Under the pieces are notes generated by a model that saw nothing but the letters and a program-made list of their open reading frames with translations, did not search any database and was not told the DNA's origin. From positions 25,063,651 through 25,127,650 of the forward strand of contig OZ022349.1 in the NCBI GenBank assembly GCA_963989245.1: a stretch of 64,000 nucleotides of DNA, in the 5' to 3' direction. Origin of the DNA: Nansenia antarctica. Lineage: Eukaryota; Chordata; Actinopteri; Argentiniformes; Microstomatidae. Shown here one piece after another: positions 53,866 to 64,000 of this stretch (positions are counted from its first letter, which is position 1; the number at the start of each line of letters is the position of its first letter). A program made the translations under genes and the position numbers.

Positions 53866-54070
53866 TGTCTGATTTAGATTTCATGAGTTCCTGTCTGGCT
53901 TCATGATGCTACAGCTCTGTTGCCATGGTTACACTCTTTGTCTCCCTCTAGGCTGGTGGGATCATTGTTCCCCAGCCCTTTCCATAAGTCCAAGGTTTTG
54001 GTGTCAAAGGTTGCAGGGCCAGGATTGTGAAAGGGTAAGGGAGGAGGGATAATTGGCCACTGCTTTTTAT

Positions 54071-54201
54071 GCTGCGTTCATGAAGGAAACTCTGAAGTTA
54101 TTTGAAGTTAAGTTGGAAACTCAAGGTATCATCTTTCTACAACCAAGTTTCCAAGTCAGAAATGTCTGAGTTAACTAGTTCTGACATGTCATGAACGCAG
54201 C
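54071..54201. mobile_element. 131 bp MITE
   Basis: Inverted ends GCTGCGTTCATGA and TCATGAACGCAGC, with a partly palindromic interior (GGAAACTCTGAAG, CCAAGTCAGAAATG). No coding capacity. The 53870-54070 stretch holds only a (GATA)n run. Confidence 0.8.
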
Positions 54202-54337
54202 TCACTCAAGAAGACGGTAAAATAGCGCAAGAGATTCCTGGATGAGAATGAATCCAGGAAAGACCATGACGATATAATATGACATACCAGGTACTGCAGT
54301 GGCGGGCGGTGCATTTCACACCTAGGCCTTCAGTTTG

Positions 54338-57300
54338 ATTGATTGATTGAAAACTTTATTAGAAGATTTGCAGAAGTAGGTACATGAAAGTACATATTAC
54401 ATACAAGGTCAACTAAAAGGATAAAAACCCAAGAAAGCCACTGGCTTATTTCAATTGGGGTCCTTGATTTTCAATTCATCGTTACATGTAAGACAGACAG
54501 GGAAAAAAATAAATAAAAAATAAATAAAAATAGTACTATCTACAAGATAATACAGACAAATAACTATTACTATCTACAAGATAAAAATACATCCATCATG
54601 GGAAGAACAATACTAGATATACAATACAACAAAACATCAGGTATGTACAGCGGGTAGGACAGGTGGGGACATACACCACAGGTGGGGGCGGGGGACAAAA
54701 CACAAAGTATGTACAGTGGGTAGTTCGGGTCTTTTAATCTGATTTTTGATTTAGAGGGTCCAGTTACGGATTGCAGCCTCCTGTAAATGTTTTTTGAGAG
54801 TGGTTTTGAAGGTGGGCAGTGTTTTGCACTCCTTTAAGATTATAGGAAGGGCGTTCCACATTTTTACTGCATAGTTTGCAAACGAGTTTAACCCCTTGTT
54901 TGTGGTGCAACGCGGTTGAACGTGGTTCGTGGAGCTTCCTCTGGTGTTGTATGTGTGGACGTTGTTCACTTTTTGGAAGTATGTTGACAGGTACTTGGGT
55001 GTCTTTGTGGTGTAGCGTATCTTGAAGACCAGGCCCAGTGCAAGCTGCTGCACTCTGTCAACTACTCGTAGCCAATCAAGGCTCAAAAAATGAGCAGCGG
55101 TTAGATGTGTCCTAGGGTTGAGGCCTAGCAGAAGCCTAACCAGTTTATTTTGGGCTGTCTGGAGTCTTGTTTTATGGGCCTTTGTGGTTCTATAGTACCA
55201 TGATGTTACGGCATAGTCGAAGTGACATTGAATGAGAGCTCCTGATAGGGTCCTCAGTGTGTTTTTACTGACAAGTGAGGATATCCTGTACAAGAATCTA
55301 GTTCTATGGTTCACTTTTTTGATTACTTTTGCTGCCATTTTATCTCCGGAAAGATTTGCCTCTAAGATGGAGCCCAGGTATGTAATATCCTCTTTTCTTG
55401 TGATATTAATGTTACCCACTTTTATTTTAAAATGTTCAGCCTTTCTGAGTTTAGATGGGGATCCGTATAGGATGGTTTCAGTTTTACCTAGGTGTATTGA
55501 TAGTTTATTGTCAGCAAGCCAGATGCAGATTCTACTCAGTTCAGTGCTTAGCGCTTTTTCCACCTGCAATATGTCCCTGTCAGAGACCAGCAGAGCCGAG
55601 TCATCCGCGAACAGGAACAAATTGCAATCACATGCTGATGACATGTCATTCACATATATTAGGAACAGTAAAGGTCCCAATATGCTTCCTTGTGGAACGC
55701 CGCAGGTCACTGGGAGGGGGGGGGACAGTGTTCCGTTCACACTAACCACCTGTTCCCTCCCCTCTAAGTAGGATTGCATCCAGCCCACCGATGTTCTATC
55801 GAACCCAATTGCTTTCAGTTTATCTAACAATATGTGGTGATCTACTGTGTCGAAGGCCTTCTGGAGGTCCAGCATGACCATGCCGCAGTACTTGCCCGAG
55901 TCCACCTCATGGTTGATGTGGTCGTTCAAATAGAGAAGGCATGTGTCAGTGGAATGGGATGTTCTGAATCCTGATTGAAATTCATACATCAGATTTTTTT
56001 CGGTAAGGTACCTATCAACCTGTTCATAAACTATTTTTTCCATAAGTTTCGAGATGGAATTAAGAATAGAAACAGGTCGGTAGTTGCCTGGGTCTAATTT
56101 GCTTCCTTTTTTATACAGTGGGGTTACCCTTGCTATTTTAAAGTCAAGGGGGACGTGTCCCTGTTTGATGGAGAGGTTTATTATGTGGGTGATGATTGGG
56201 GTAATGGAGGCAGCTGAGTCTTTTAGAAATCTGGCTGGAATATTGTCATGGCCCGTGGCCTTTTCTGAGTGTAGAGCGCCCAGCTTTTTAAACACCTCAT
56301 CGTTTGACACCATGGAGAGTTTAAAATCATCTTTGCGTACACCCAGTTTATTGTAGAACGCACGGATGTGCTCTACACCATAACGCCCTGAGTGGGGTGG
56401 TAGATTGTTAACTAATTTAGTGGCTATGGTTGTAAAGAAAGTGTTTAAGCACTTAGCCACATCCAGCTTGTCTGTAAGGAGAGAATCTCCAGATTTTATG
56501 CTGATGTTTGTAGACCTGGTTTTGAGTTTTTGACTGCAACCTAGTTGGCTATTAAGTAGCTTCCAAAGGTCACGTGGTTTGTTTAAGTTTTCTTCGATTT
56601 TGTTATCGAGGTATTCTTTCTTAGCAGATTTGGTCATGGTAATTACCTGATTGCATAGTTTGTTGCATTGTTTTTTAATTTTCTCAAAGTGGGTTTTGTG
56701 ATCTTCGTTTAAGTGTTTCACTAATTTTGATTTGCATTTTTGAACTTCAGAGCATTTTAGGTCTCTGACTTTCATAGCATTTAGAATGTCCGAATTCATC
56801 CATGGTTCCGATCGGGCTTTAACCCTGGTGGTTCCCATGGGGGCTATACTGTCAATAATATTTAGGAATTTGGTTTTGAAACCTAGCCATGCCTCTTCAA
56901 CCTGTGTGCATTTTAGTTCATCTAACCAGTCTTGTTTCTCCAGTTTATGGTTTAAGGCCTCACTAGAATAGGATTTAAGGGATCTAGTGGTTACAGTTTT
57001 ATGACCGCCAGCCTTGGGTTTATGTTTTTTACGAGTGCAAAAGATCATGTAATGATCACTTAGCCCACATACAATAACCCCACTCTTGGAGATTTTGGAC
57101 TCATCCGATGTTAGAATGAGATCTATGGTGGTTTGAGTAGAAATACACACCCTAGTGGGTTTGGTAATTTGTTGACGGAGACCGTGCAATTCAGAAAACC
57201 TAGTGAAGGATTTGAAAACGGATGCTTCATTTCTGAGCATGTCCGTGTTCAAATCCCCAATAAGAATCTTTTCCACACAGTCAGCGTCATCCAAGCACCC

Positions 57301-57457
57301 CTCAAGAATATCATGGAAATCATTCTGATCGGGAGGTCTGTAGATAGTACCAACCAGCACCGGTTTTGCTTTGTTAAAGTCGTTGCCGGGGGTGGGAGGC
57401 CTCTGTGTTCACTTGATAGCTGGTGGAAGTTAGGTGGTTTCGTTAGAGAGTCTCTAA
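54338..57457 (-). mobile_element. CR1/L2-group LINE, 5'-truncated, inserted in a hAT element
   Basis: The 3' end on the minus strand is CTTCTAATAAAG then TTTTCAATCAATCAATCAA, a (TCAA)n tail. ORF2 occupies most of it and the 3' UTR is about 400 bp. The 5' end lies inside the region that reads FHQLSSEHRG. The hAT sequence continues at AATGTCCGACAC with no target duplication and about one base lost. Confidence 0.87.
54751..57360 (-). CDS. LINE ORF2 (endonuclease C-terminus and reverse transcriptase)
   Basis: 869 open residues. The N-terminus is the second half of an APE endonuclease: YRPPDQNDF, ILIGDLNTDM, TTIDLILTS and GLSDHYMIF. RT follows: KATGHDNIPARFLK, VTPLYKKGSKLDPGNYRPVS, GFRTSHSTDT, LDLQKAFDTVDHHIL, CGVPQGSILGPLLF and the catalytic FADD. 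The C-terminal region contains SWYYRTTKAHKTRLQTAQNK and LNSFANYAVKMWNALP. Copying at the 3' end would be by target-primed reverse transcription. The first endonuclease half is missing, so it is not competent by itself, though the RT has no stop. Jockey superfamily, CR1/L2/Rex1 side; exact clade not settled. Confidence 0.88.
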   Translation of the reverse strand: MLVGTIYRPPDQNDFHDILEGCLDDADCVEKILIGDLNTDMLRNEASVFKSFTRFSELHGLRQQITKPTRVCISTQTTIDLILTSDESKISKSGVIVCGLSDHYMIFCTRKKHKPKAGGHKTVTTRSLKSYSSEALNHKLEKQDWLDELKCTQVEEAWLGFKTKFLNIIDSIAPMGTTRVKARSEPWMNSDILNAMKVRDLKCSEVQKCKSKLVKHLNEDHKTHFEKIKKQCNKLCNQVITMTKSAKKEYLDNKIEENLNKPRDLWKLLNSQLGCSQKLKTRSTNISIKSGDSLLTDKLDVAKCLNTFFTTIATKLVNNLPPHSGRYGVEHIRAFYNKLGVRKDDFKLSMVSNDEVFKKLGALHSEKATGHDNIPARFLKDSAASITPIITHIINLSIKQGHVPLDFKIARVTPLYKKGSKLDPGNYRPVSILNSISKLMEKIVYEQVDRYLTEKNLMYEFQSGFRTSHSTDTCLLYLNDHINHEVDSGKYCGMVMLDLQKAFDTVDHHILLDKLKAIGFDRTSVGWMQSYLEGREQVVSVNGTLSPPLPVTCGVPQGSILGPLLFLIYVNDMSSACDCNLFLFADDSALLVSDRDILQVEKALSTELSRICIWLADNKLSIHLGKTETILYGSPSKLRKAEHFKIKVGNINITRKEDITYLGSILEANLSGDKMAAKVIKKVNHRTRFLYRISSLVSKNTLRTLSGALIQCHFDYAVTSWYYRTTKAHKTRLQTAQNKLVRLLLGLNPRTHLTAAHFLSLDWLRVVDRVQQLALGLVFKIRYTTKTPKYLSTYFQKVNNVHTYNTRGSSTNHVQPRCTTNKGLNSFANYAVKMWNALPIILKECKTLPTFKTTLKKHLQEAAIRNWTL

Positions 57458-58521
57458 TGTCCGACACATTCCTACCTGAATTATTCTACCTCTTAATACC
57501 ATCGTTATGACGCCATGGCTCTAGAAACTAGACAGAAACACAGTATAACCGGGCGTTGCATCACCTTAACATAGTCAGACAAGTACAACAGAGTTATATT
57601 AATATTTCCGAAGCATTTTTTATCAATAAATCCGCATTTACAATGAAGAGTGTTAAACTAACATCTTTAAGATCGCTACATTACCCACGTCTGTCGTCTC
57701 GTCCACCATAATAGCGACAAAGGGTGCCTTTTTAATCTCCATTTTGATCTCTTCTCCCATCACTTAAGCAATAGCAAAAATCAGGTCGTTTTGTATTTTG
57801 CCTGACGTCCCAGTAAACACTTTGTTTGTGGACAGGTGGTAATGTAAATCTGGGTTGTTTTCAGCCAGAAAAGAAAGAAGCTCAACGTAGTTTCCTCTGT
57901 TCGTGTCCCCTAAATGAAAGTTATTGTTTACCCAAAAACAGGACACAATCGATCAGTATTATCGATCAGTCAACGAAAGCTTTCGTTGTGAGGCTCCGTT
58001 TCCCTGCGCACTTTCAAAAGTTTCACATCTACCGGCATAGTTACGCATCTCAATAGTGAATATCAATAGTGCGTATCAATAGTGCGTATCAATAGTGCGT
58101 ATCCAATCAAAAGACGTGCTGGGTGCTGACATCATTGAGCCTTACAGCAGGCGCCGTTGTTGCTTTTGCTCGCATCTACGTAGGTTTACTAGGTACGCCA
58201 CAGGTTTTCTCGTTCCAACGTTAAGTTACAGGTCGAATTCGCGGCACCGTTTAATGTGCAGGCGGGCAGACTTTGGAGCCCCCTAGCAACACATTTTGAT
58301 TGGATAAAAGCTCTAACATAAAGGCCAGCCCTCCAAATCTCAATCGGAGACTGGAAGCAGCGCAACCAAGAGGAAAGCTATGAAATGAAGAGAATAGACT
58401 ATGGGGAATCATTAATACATATTTGTGGAAAAAATATATTAAAATAAAATGTATATTCTGATGATGTTTAGGCCAGCAGAGAAGGCCTTGCTGGCCCTGA
58501 CGGCACACCACTGAGGTACTG

Positions 58522-58855
58522 TGAGGACAGCACTTCCTAGCTGCAGCTACACCAAAGAATGTACATGCTGGATTCCGATTCCGGTGTAGTGGAATATGGC
58601 TGTACAATCCAGATATATTTGAGGAATCTTGTGAGTTTGCAACTTCACAAGTCACAGATCATCCTGATCCAGCTGCCAACCAGGCCACTTCTCCAGCTAC
58701 CACCAGGCAGCCAAGTCTCCATACCCGTCAAGCTGTGCTGAAGAAACACTGAGTCACTTGAACTTTAGCCCAGTTGACGTGGGTTACCAAAAACCTGGAC
58801 CAAGAGAAATCCCTGTAACAGGAAGGAAGAGGAAACAAACAGCAATACTCACTGA
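58522..58855 (+). other. unassigned stretch between hAT elements
   Basis: No recognisable gene. An open plus-strand stretch contains EFATSQVTDHPDPA-type sequence without a known domain and without a clear start. It continues after the next hAT element (59650-59960) with Lys/Asp/Ser-rich frames, possibly remnants of a dead gene or transposon. Confidence 0.3.
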
Positions 58856-59641
58856 CACTGGTGGACTCAGAGGGGGGGCAGGGAGGGCGACCGCCCCTCC
58901 TGGTGCCCCCACGGTTGAAAAATGTCTCTCTTAAGTGCCCTTTTGAGTGGCAAAAATGCCCTTTTGAGTGACGAAAATTAATGAGTGAATGAATGGTCTT
59001 TATTGTCATTGCTACAGTACAGGTACCAAACAACGAAATTTAGGAGGGGTGGCTCCCCTGGGGTTAGGAAAGAAAAAAAAAACTTTTAAAAAAATCACAA
59101 GAAGGGAAGGAGCTGGTTTACATAAATAAAGGCTATGTACACTAACCACTATACTATACTGTACAGATAGACGACTAGGGTTGTCATATTGCACAATAGT
59201 GTTATTGCACATTTATTTAAAGTGTCGCAGTTTGCAGGCTTGAAATGTACATATTTGTGCCTCAGCACTACACCTGATTTTTTCAGTCCAGCAGCTGCCA
59301 TCAATCCGTCCAGACTGTCCAGGGCCCAGAACCTAGGTCTTTGCTGTGTTCAGGGCCTGGACGGCCCTGTGGTAGAAGCTGTTCTTCAGTCTGTTTGTCC
59401 TTGCGGCCAAGAGAGAGGATATGCCCTATTGGTGCCCCTCCAATGGTCTAAATTTGACCATGTGCCCCCACAGTTGAACTAAAGTGCCTTTTTGAGTGGC
59501 AAAATTAGAGGATGTGCCCTATTGGCTGCCCTTCCAATGGTCTAAACTTGACCATGTGCACTGATGGGGTCCCATATTGTGCAGTAGGTGCCCTTTTTTT
59601 CTTTTCGCCCCTGCCCTTCAAACAGCCTGAGTCCGCCACTG
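58856..59641. mobile_element. hAT element with inserted retroelement
   Basis: CACTGGTGGACTCAG on the left and CTGAGTCCGCCACTG on the right, with a perfect 8 bp duplication CTCACTGA (58848-58855, 59642-59649). Inside, about 58980-59450 holds a minus-strand retroelement 3' end (TGAATGAATGGTCTTTATTG). Blocks with AAAGTGCC(C/T)TTTTGAGTGGC recur three times. Confidence 0.85.
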
Positions 59642-60014
59642 CTCACTGATACACCTGTCAAGATGGACGAAGAGCAGGGAAGAAGGTCTGACAAGGTGAA
59701 ACGGGAAATAAGCTTGCCAAAGAAATGTCTGGACAAGAAACAAGACTCACATAAACCAACAACTACCTAGGCTGTCTGTCTGAGAAAACATCAGGAAAGA
59801 AAAAAACTGAAAATGAATAACATAAAGCCACAGGATACAGATTCAGACTCAGATGATTTTGAGAATGTTTGCGTTGTGTGGAACACTTCAATAACTCAAA
59901 GCCAAAAGAAGGTTGGGTTCGGTGTATGACCCGTAGTCTGTGAGCCCATGAAGCCTGCACTCCACGAGTGCCATACATCTGTCACCACTGTCACTCTGAT
60001 GGTGACTAACAAAC

Positions 60015-60084
60015 TTGGCACACATAAACACACACACACGCACCCGCGCACCCGCACACACATACACACACACACACACCCACA

Positions 60085-60126
<42 letters not shown>

Positions 60127-60240
60127 TGGAAGACAAACAAGCACAGACAAACACAGACATACACAAACACAGACAAACACATAAACAGACAAACAGACAT
60201 ACACAAAAACAGACAAACACAGACATACACTCACACACAC
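60015..60240. repeat. (CA)n and (ACAGACAA)n microsatellite
   Basis: CA repeat with CCCG interruptions, then ACAAACACAGACATACAC-type units. The reading frames here are artefacts. It ends shortly before the duplicated segment B. Confidence 0.93.
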
Positions 60241-60387
60241 TAATAATCAGTTGTTGAAGTTGGTGAACATTTGCACATTTCGTTCAATTTTATTATTATG
60301 TTCAAATGTCTGGATACTAAAAACATCATGGGAACAAAAATCAGTAAGTGTTGCTCTGTATGACACGCACACACACAGACACACACA

Positions 60388-60436
<49 letters not shown>

Positions 60437-60466
60437 GTCTATCACAAATCATTACATCATTGACAA

Positions 60467-60775
60467 TAGTGTTGTCACGATACCAATATTTTACCCTGCG
60501 ATACTATACCAGCCCAAGTATCACGATACTGAGTAGTATCGCGATACCGCGGCACTTTTGTAACACTTTTTATTTTTATGAACATGCAATGTATTTATAC
60601 AAGTTACAATAACTTAATGAGTGGTGCATGAATAACATGCATTTAATGCATTACACTGTAACTCTACAGGTAAGTAAAAGTACTGAAACCGATATTTTTG
60701 TGAATAACATGTTTATTAATAAGTAGTTTGAAACATCAAACAGACCAACTGGCCTTTTGCAAGAGTATAGCAAAG

Positions 60776-60839
<64 letters not shown>

Positions 60840-61412
60840 TGTGTGTGTGTGTGTGTCTGTCTGTCTGTCTGTCTGTCTTTCTGTGTCTGTATGTCTGTCC
60901 GTCTGTGGGGTCTTTTTCACGAACTTGAAAAGTAAAAGCAAACACTGGCATATCAAAAAAATAGAGGGCTACTTCCAAACTGTAGCTCAACTTAAGAAAA
61001 CTCAGTGGTTCTTAATTTTCTAGTTAATGCCCACTGAGCTCGCAGGAACCATAGGAACAACGTTTGAGGTTGCTAACCTGTTAGCCGACAAAGCTAACGC
61101 GATGGGTAGTCGCGAAAAAGGCTGCGTTCGTCAATTCGCTCTGGAAATCTGACCCGCACTCGCGGAACGCCTCTCGTCCAATCAAACGAATCGGTCGCTC
61201 TGTGACGTTGCACCCAGTGTGCGCTCCGGCGCTCTCGGAGCGAATTGACGAACGCAGCCGAAAGTGTTATGAGTTGCCCCGCTGGTACCGTGTTCAACAC
61301 GGTAGTATAGTATTCCACGGTAGTACCGTTGTATAAAGCTTATGGTATAGTAGGCACCGTGACATTTTGGCACCGCGGTATATCATTGGTACCGGTATAT
61401 CGTGCAACACTA
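60467..61412. mobile_element. hAT element with a known empty site
   Basis: Left end TAGTGTTGTCACGATACC and right end GGTATATCGTGCAACACTA, with a perfect 8 bp duplication ATTGACAA (60459-60466, 61413-61420). The paralogous segment A at about 31258-31275 has a single ATTGACAA (reverse complement) and no insert, confirming both borders. It carries a (TG)n/(CTGT)n array at 60778-60900 and a nested MITE at 61121-61260. Confidence 0.93.
61121..61260. mobile_element. 140 bp MITE nested in the hAT element
   Basis: GGCTGCGTTCGTCAATTCGC at the left and its complement GCGAATTGACGAACGCAGCC at the right, with TCCAATCAAACGAATCGGTC inside. The flank is GAAAAA/GAAAG, so the target duplication is short or lost. 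A decayed relative lies at 7095-7255 and a partial one at about 62900. Confidence 0.88.
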
Positions 61413-61797
61413 ATTGACAAGGGCTCCGATCAGTCTATCGGCCTTTATGGTCCAACAGCCAATCGGGGCATTCCACAATCTCTTCCCTAAAAGATTCTGT
61501 GTTTCTCCATGTCCCATAGAGGAGCTAGTCGCCATGGTAACCAGTTTACCTGACCTGCCTCGGAGGTATAACTGAAGTATAACTGGCTTGCAGCCAACTC
61601 ATGTCTGTAGGTCTGTCATAGGAGACAGTGTATGTTTACTCGAGGGTGTTTCGCTGGCCCAGAGGTGTTGACCAGTCATACAAGGTACTTTAAAGCTTGT
61701 CTCACATTTGACAAGCTATCAGTCATCGACATGGATATCCTGGTGAAGAAAGAGATTAACACACACACACACAGACACAGACACAGACACAGACACA

Positions 61798-61886
<89 letters not shown>

Positions 61887-62221
61887 ATGTTAGTGTTCCC
61901 TGGGGGAGGCTTCCTGTACTGACTGTGTTTGCTTGTCATCTGTACTATACTATATTGAGCAACACCGCCCTCTGCTGGTGACAGAATAGATGTACTGTAC
62001 CGCACAGTATTCTCTATTTGAGTAACAGGTGGGCTCTGCAAGTACAGAATACACCAGCTGACCACACACAGAAGATGGGGACAATCAGACCAACCCAAGA
62101 ACAGAGATTCTTCTGATCTATTGTACCTATGCTCTTTCTGAAGCCTTTTAAGCGAACACTTTATGTGCCATGATGCCAAAGTAAAAGGAGGATAATGGGA
62201 AGTTGAGGCTAATACAACATC

Positions 62222-62492
62222 TGGGCGGGTGTGGCTCAGGAGGTAGAGCCAGCGTCTAATGATTGTAAGGTCTGCGGTTCAATCTCCGGCTGGCCATGTG
62301 TCAAAGTGTCCGTGGGCAAGACAGTGAACCCCCAAATTGCTCCCGATGAGCGGGCCGGTGCCTTGCACGGTAGCTTGCCGCCATTGGTGTGTGAATGTGT
62401 GTGTGAATATGTGTGTGAATGGCTGAATGAGAGGCCATTGTGAAGCGCTTTGGAATAAGGGGCAATATATACTATTATATAAGTGCAGTCCA
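62222..62492 (+). mobile_element. tRNA-derived SINE (partner of 30175-30455)
   Basis: GTGGCTCAGGAGGTAGAGCC and GCGGTTCAATCTCC boxes, the GGGCAAGACAGTGAACCC core and GCTTTGGAATAAGGGG near the end. Position and neighbours match the copy in segment A, so it was present before the segment duplicated. Confidence 0.85.
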
Positions 62493-63024
62493 TTTACATC
62501 AGCAAAGGTAATACGTGTTGACATAGAAACCCCATATGACAGGATGGAATCTGAATAAATAAATATCCCTGATCTAAATTGATTAACTGCACTATGTTAA
62601 GGAATGCAACAGGAGTAATCATCTGAAGCATAATTTAATGGAAATGCCAAGGGAGAAAGATGGTGTGTGTTTTGTGTTTTGTTATTTTACATGAAGGCTA
62701 TACATATATTTATATTGTATATGTATATTTCAATGAAAAGCTTCTTATTGGGGGATGGTTTATGCATGGGTCACCAACAGGCGGCCCGCCGGCCGAATGC
62801 GGCCCACCAAAGCTTACCATCGGGCCCGTGGAATATTTATGTTTTTAAAATATTAATGAATTCAGAAAATATGAGGACGGAAATACCGTTTAGAACATAT
62901 AGGGCGCGTTCGTAAATTCGTCGATGCCACACTGGATTCAACGTCGTCATACTATTCACACGTCGTCATACTATTCACACGACGCTGACTGCTAACCTGA
63001 CGCGGAAGAACAAGCCCCCGACAG

Positions 63025-64000
63025 GTAGAATGGACCGAAGGACCATGATCTTTCTCTAGCTACTTCTCTCGGGAGACATTCAACTGAATCCCGGTCCAGT
63101 TACAACCAGGCAAGCTACACGTTTGGCCAGAGAACAGCTGTGCTTTTCCCAGGCAACTGTTGCTAGCGACGCCATTGTCGTCACACCGGCACCGGCAGCG
63201 GACTTCCTGGATACAAACGAGGCTAACAAAACAGAGGGGAGCTATGCTAACAACATTAGCCCCCCACCTAGCTTCCACCAGCTATCCAGTGAACACAGAG
63301 GAGTCACCACCACCACCGCCGCCTCAGACGAGACCGAGGACCCCCAGCCCTCTCACACAACCCCCATTGATGTCCCATCTCCAACCACCGAGACCTGGGG
63401 AGACTACGGCTACTTCCCGGCCTTCAATGCAGTTTTCATGGCTCGTTTCACCGAGTCCTGGAGGCAGCTCACAGCCGGTAGAAACACCATCAACGACGTC
63501 CCCCTCCCCCACCCGGCGACGACCCCCCCTCCCCCCTCCCTCCCCCACCCGGCGACGACCCCCCCTCCCTCCCCCACCCGGCGACGACCCCCCCTCCCCC
63601 ACCACCCGGAGACTCTCTACCGAAACCGTGGAACAATGGGCAACCCCCCCCATCCCCCAATCCTCAACTTGACGATGACCTGAATGGAGACTACTGACAC
63701 TGTACATACTTTGTGTTTTGTCCCCCGCCCCCACCTGTGGTGTATGTCCCCACCTGTCCTACCCGCTGTACATACCTTATGTTTTGTTGTATTGTTCTTC
63801 CCATGTTGGATGTATGTTTATCTTGTAGATAGTACTAGTTATTTGTCCGTATTATCTTGTAGATAGTACTAGTTTTTTGTCTGTCTTACATGTAACGATG
63901 AATTGAGTATCAAGGACCCCAATTGAAATAAGCCAGTGGCTTTCTTGGGTTTTTATCCTGTTAGTTGACCTTGTATGTAATATGTACTTTCATGTACCTA
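63025..64000 (+). pseudogene. internally deleted LINE with 2A-like motif, 54 kb family
   Basis: The start region encodes LLLSGDIQLNPGP, a 2A-like motif found at the start of some LINE proteins, after an in-frame TAG at 63057-63059. An open frame to 63683 shares FHQLSSEHRG with the LINE at 57400-57450, then becomes Ser/Thr/Pro-rich with a (CCACCCGGCGACGACCCCC)n repeat. At about 63690 the sequence jumps directly to the 3' UTR of the 54 kb LINE (CTGTACATACTTTGTGTTTT) and follows it to the window edge. Endonuclease and RT are deleted, so it could only move in trans. Upstream, 62765-62990 holds a hAT-type fragment (GGCGGCCCGCCGGCCG) and a partial MITE. Confidence 0.7.

Larger units (their letters stand above)
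54297..58513. mobile_element. hAT element copy 2, split by a LINE
   Basis: The left end is CAGTGGCGGGCGGTGCATTT and the right end GGCACACCACTG, with a perfect 8 bp duplication AGGTACTG (54289-54296, 58514-58521). It is the same family as 16916-17864, and removing the LINE (about 54338-57457) leaves about 1.1 kb. On the minus strand at about 57665-57960 it keeps IQNDLIFAIA and KKAPFVAIMVDETTDVGN, which includes the first catalytic Asp region of hAT transposases, but a TAA breaks the frame at about 57764. Confidence 0.9.
60307..62760. other. duplicated segment B (inverted relative to 29927-31365)
   Basis: The reverse complement of segment A with a 946 bp hAT insertion, an expanded CA array (61757-61885) and small indels. 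The boundaries are near ATACTAAAAACATCATGGGA (60314) and TTCTTATTGGGGGATGGTT (62742-62760). Confidence 0.85.

Overview
The window is nuclear DNA from a ray-finned fish (teleost). The evidence is intron-bearing vertebrate genes, long CA/TG and GA microsatellites, tRNA-derived SINEs of teleost type, many hAT and Tc1-like relics, L2/CR1-type LINEs, and a U2 snRNA-targeting LINE of the Keno type known from fishes. The species cannot be fixed from the sequence.

Layout. 1-2.5 kb, minus strand: the first three coding exons of PDZD7, a PDZ scaffold of the Usher complex; the gene runs off the left edge. 2.5-6.1 kb: SINE/LINE tails, simple repeats and an 853 bp hAT element. 6.3-15.9 kb, minus strand: two tandem, differently diverged copies of the peroxiredoxin-like gene PRXL2A/FAM213A, the selenoprotein U1 family. 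In both, the first Cys of the CxxC site is an in-frame TGA and a SECIS-like hairpin lies in the 3' UTR, so both read as genuine selenoprotein genes. 15.9-19.7 kb: GA repeat, hAT element, LINE tail and a 195 bp tandem repeat. 19.79-29.48 kb: a U2 snRNA gene split by a full-length Keno-like (Tx1/L1 group) retrotransposon and, 20 bp further on in the same U2 target, a second 5'-truncated copy. 29.5-42.5 kb: palindromic element, a duplicated segment, SINEs, a decayed zinc-finger gene fragment, minisatellites and a hAT element with a foldback inside it. 42.5-49.9 kb: a second full-length Keno-like copy outside a U2 gene that still carries U2 nt 4-26 at its 5' end. 49.9-53.9 kb: a decayed L2-type LINE and a short element sharing a 3' module with Keno. 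54.3-58.5 kb: a hAT element split by a 3.1 kb LINE. 58.9-62.8 kb: two more hAT elements, one inside the inverted copy of the 29.9-31.4 kb segment. 63-64 kb: an internally deleted relative of the 54 kb LINE with a 2A-like motif.

How it fits together. The host genes are PDZD7 and the selenoprotein U1 pair; nearly everything else is mobile or repeat DNA. The Keno-like element stands out: both full-length copies keep intact ORF1 and ORF2, overlapping as ATGA, and differ at only about ten ORF2 residues. The locus shows repeated targeting of one U2 gene, and the off-target copy suggests that the mobilised RNA carried U2 leader sequence. Exon boundaries were assigned by eye from GT/AG sites, reading phase and remembered family sequences; no database search was possible.
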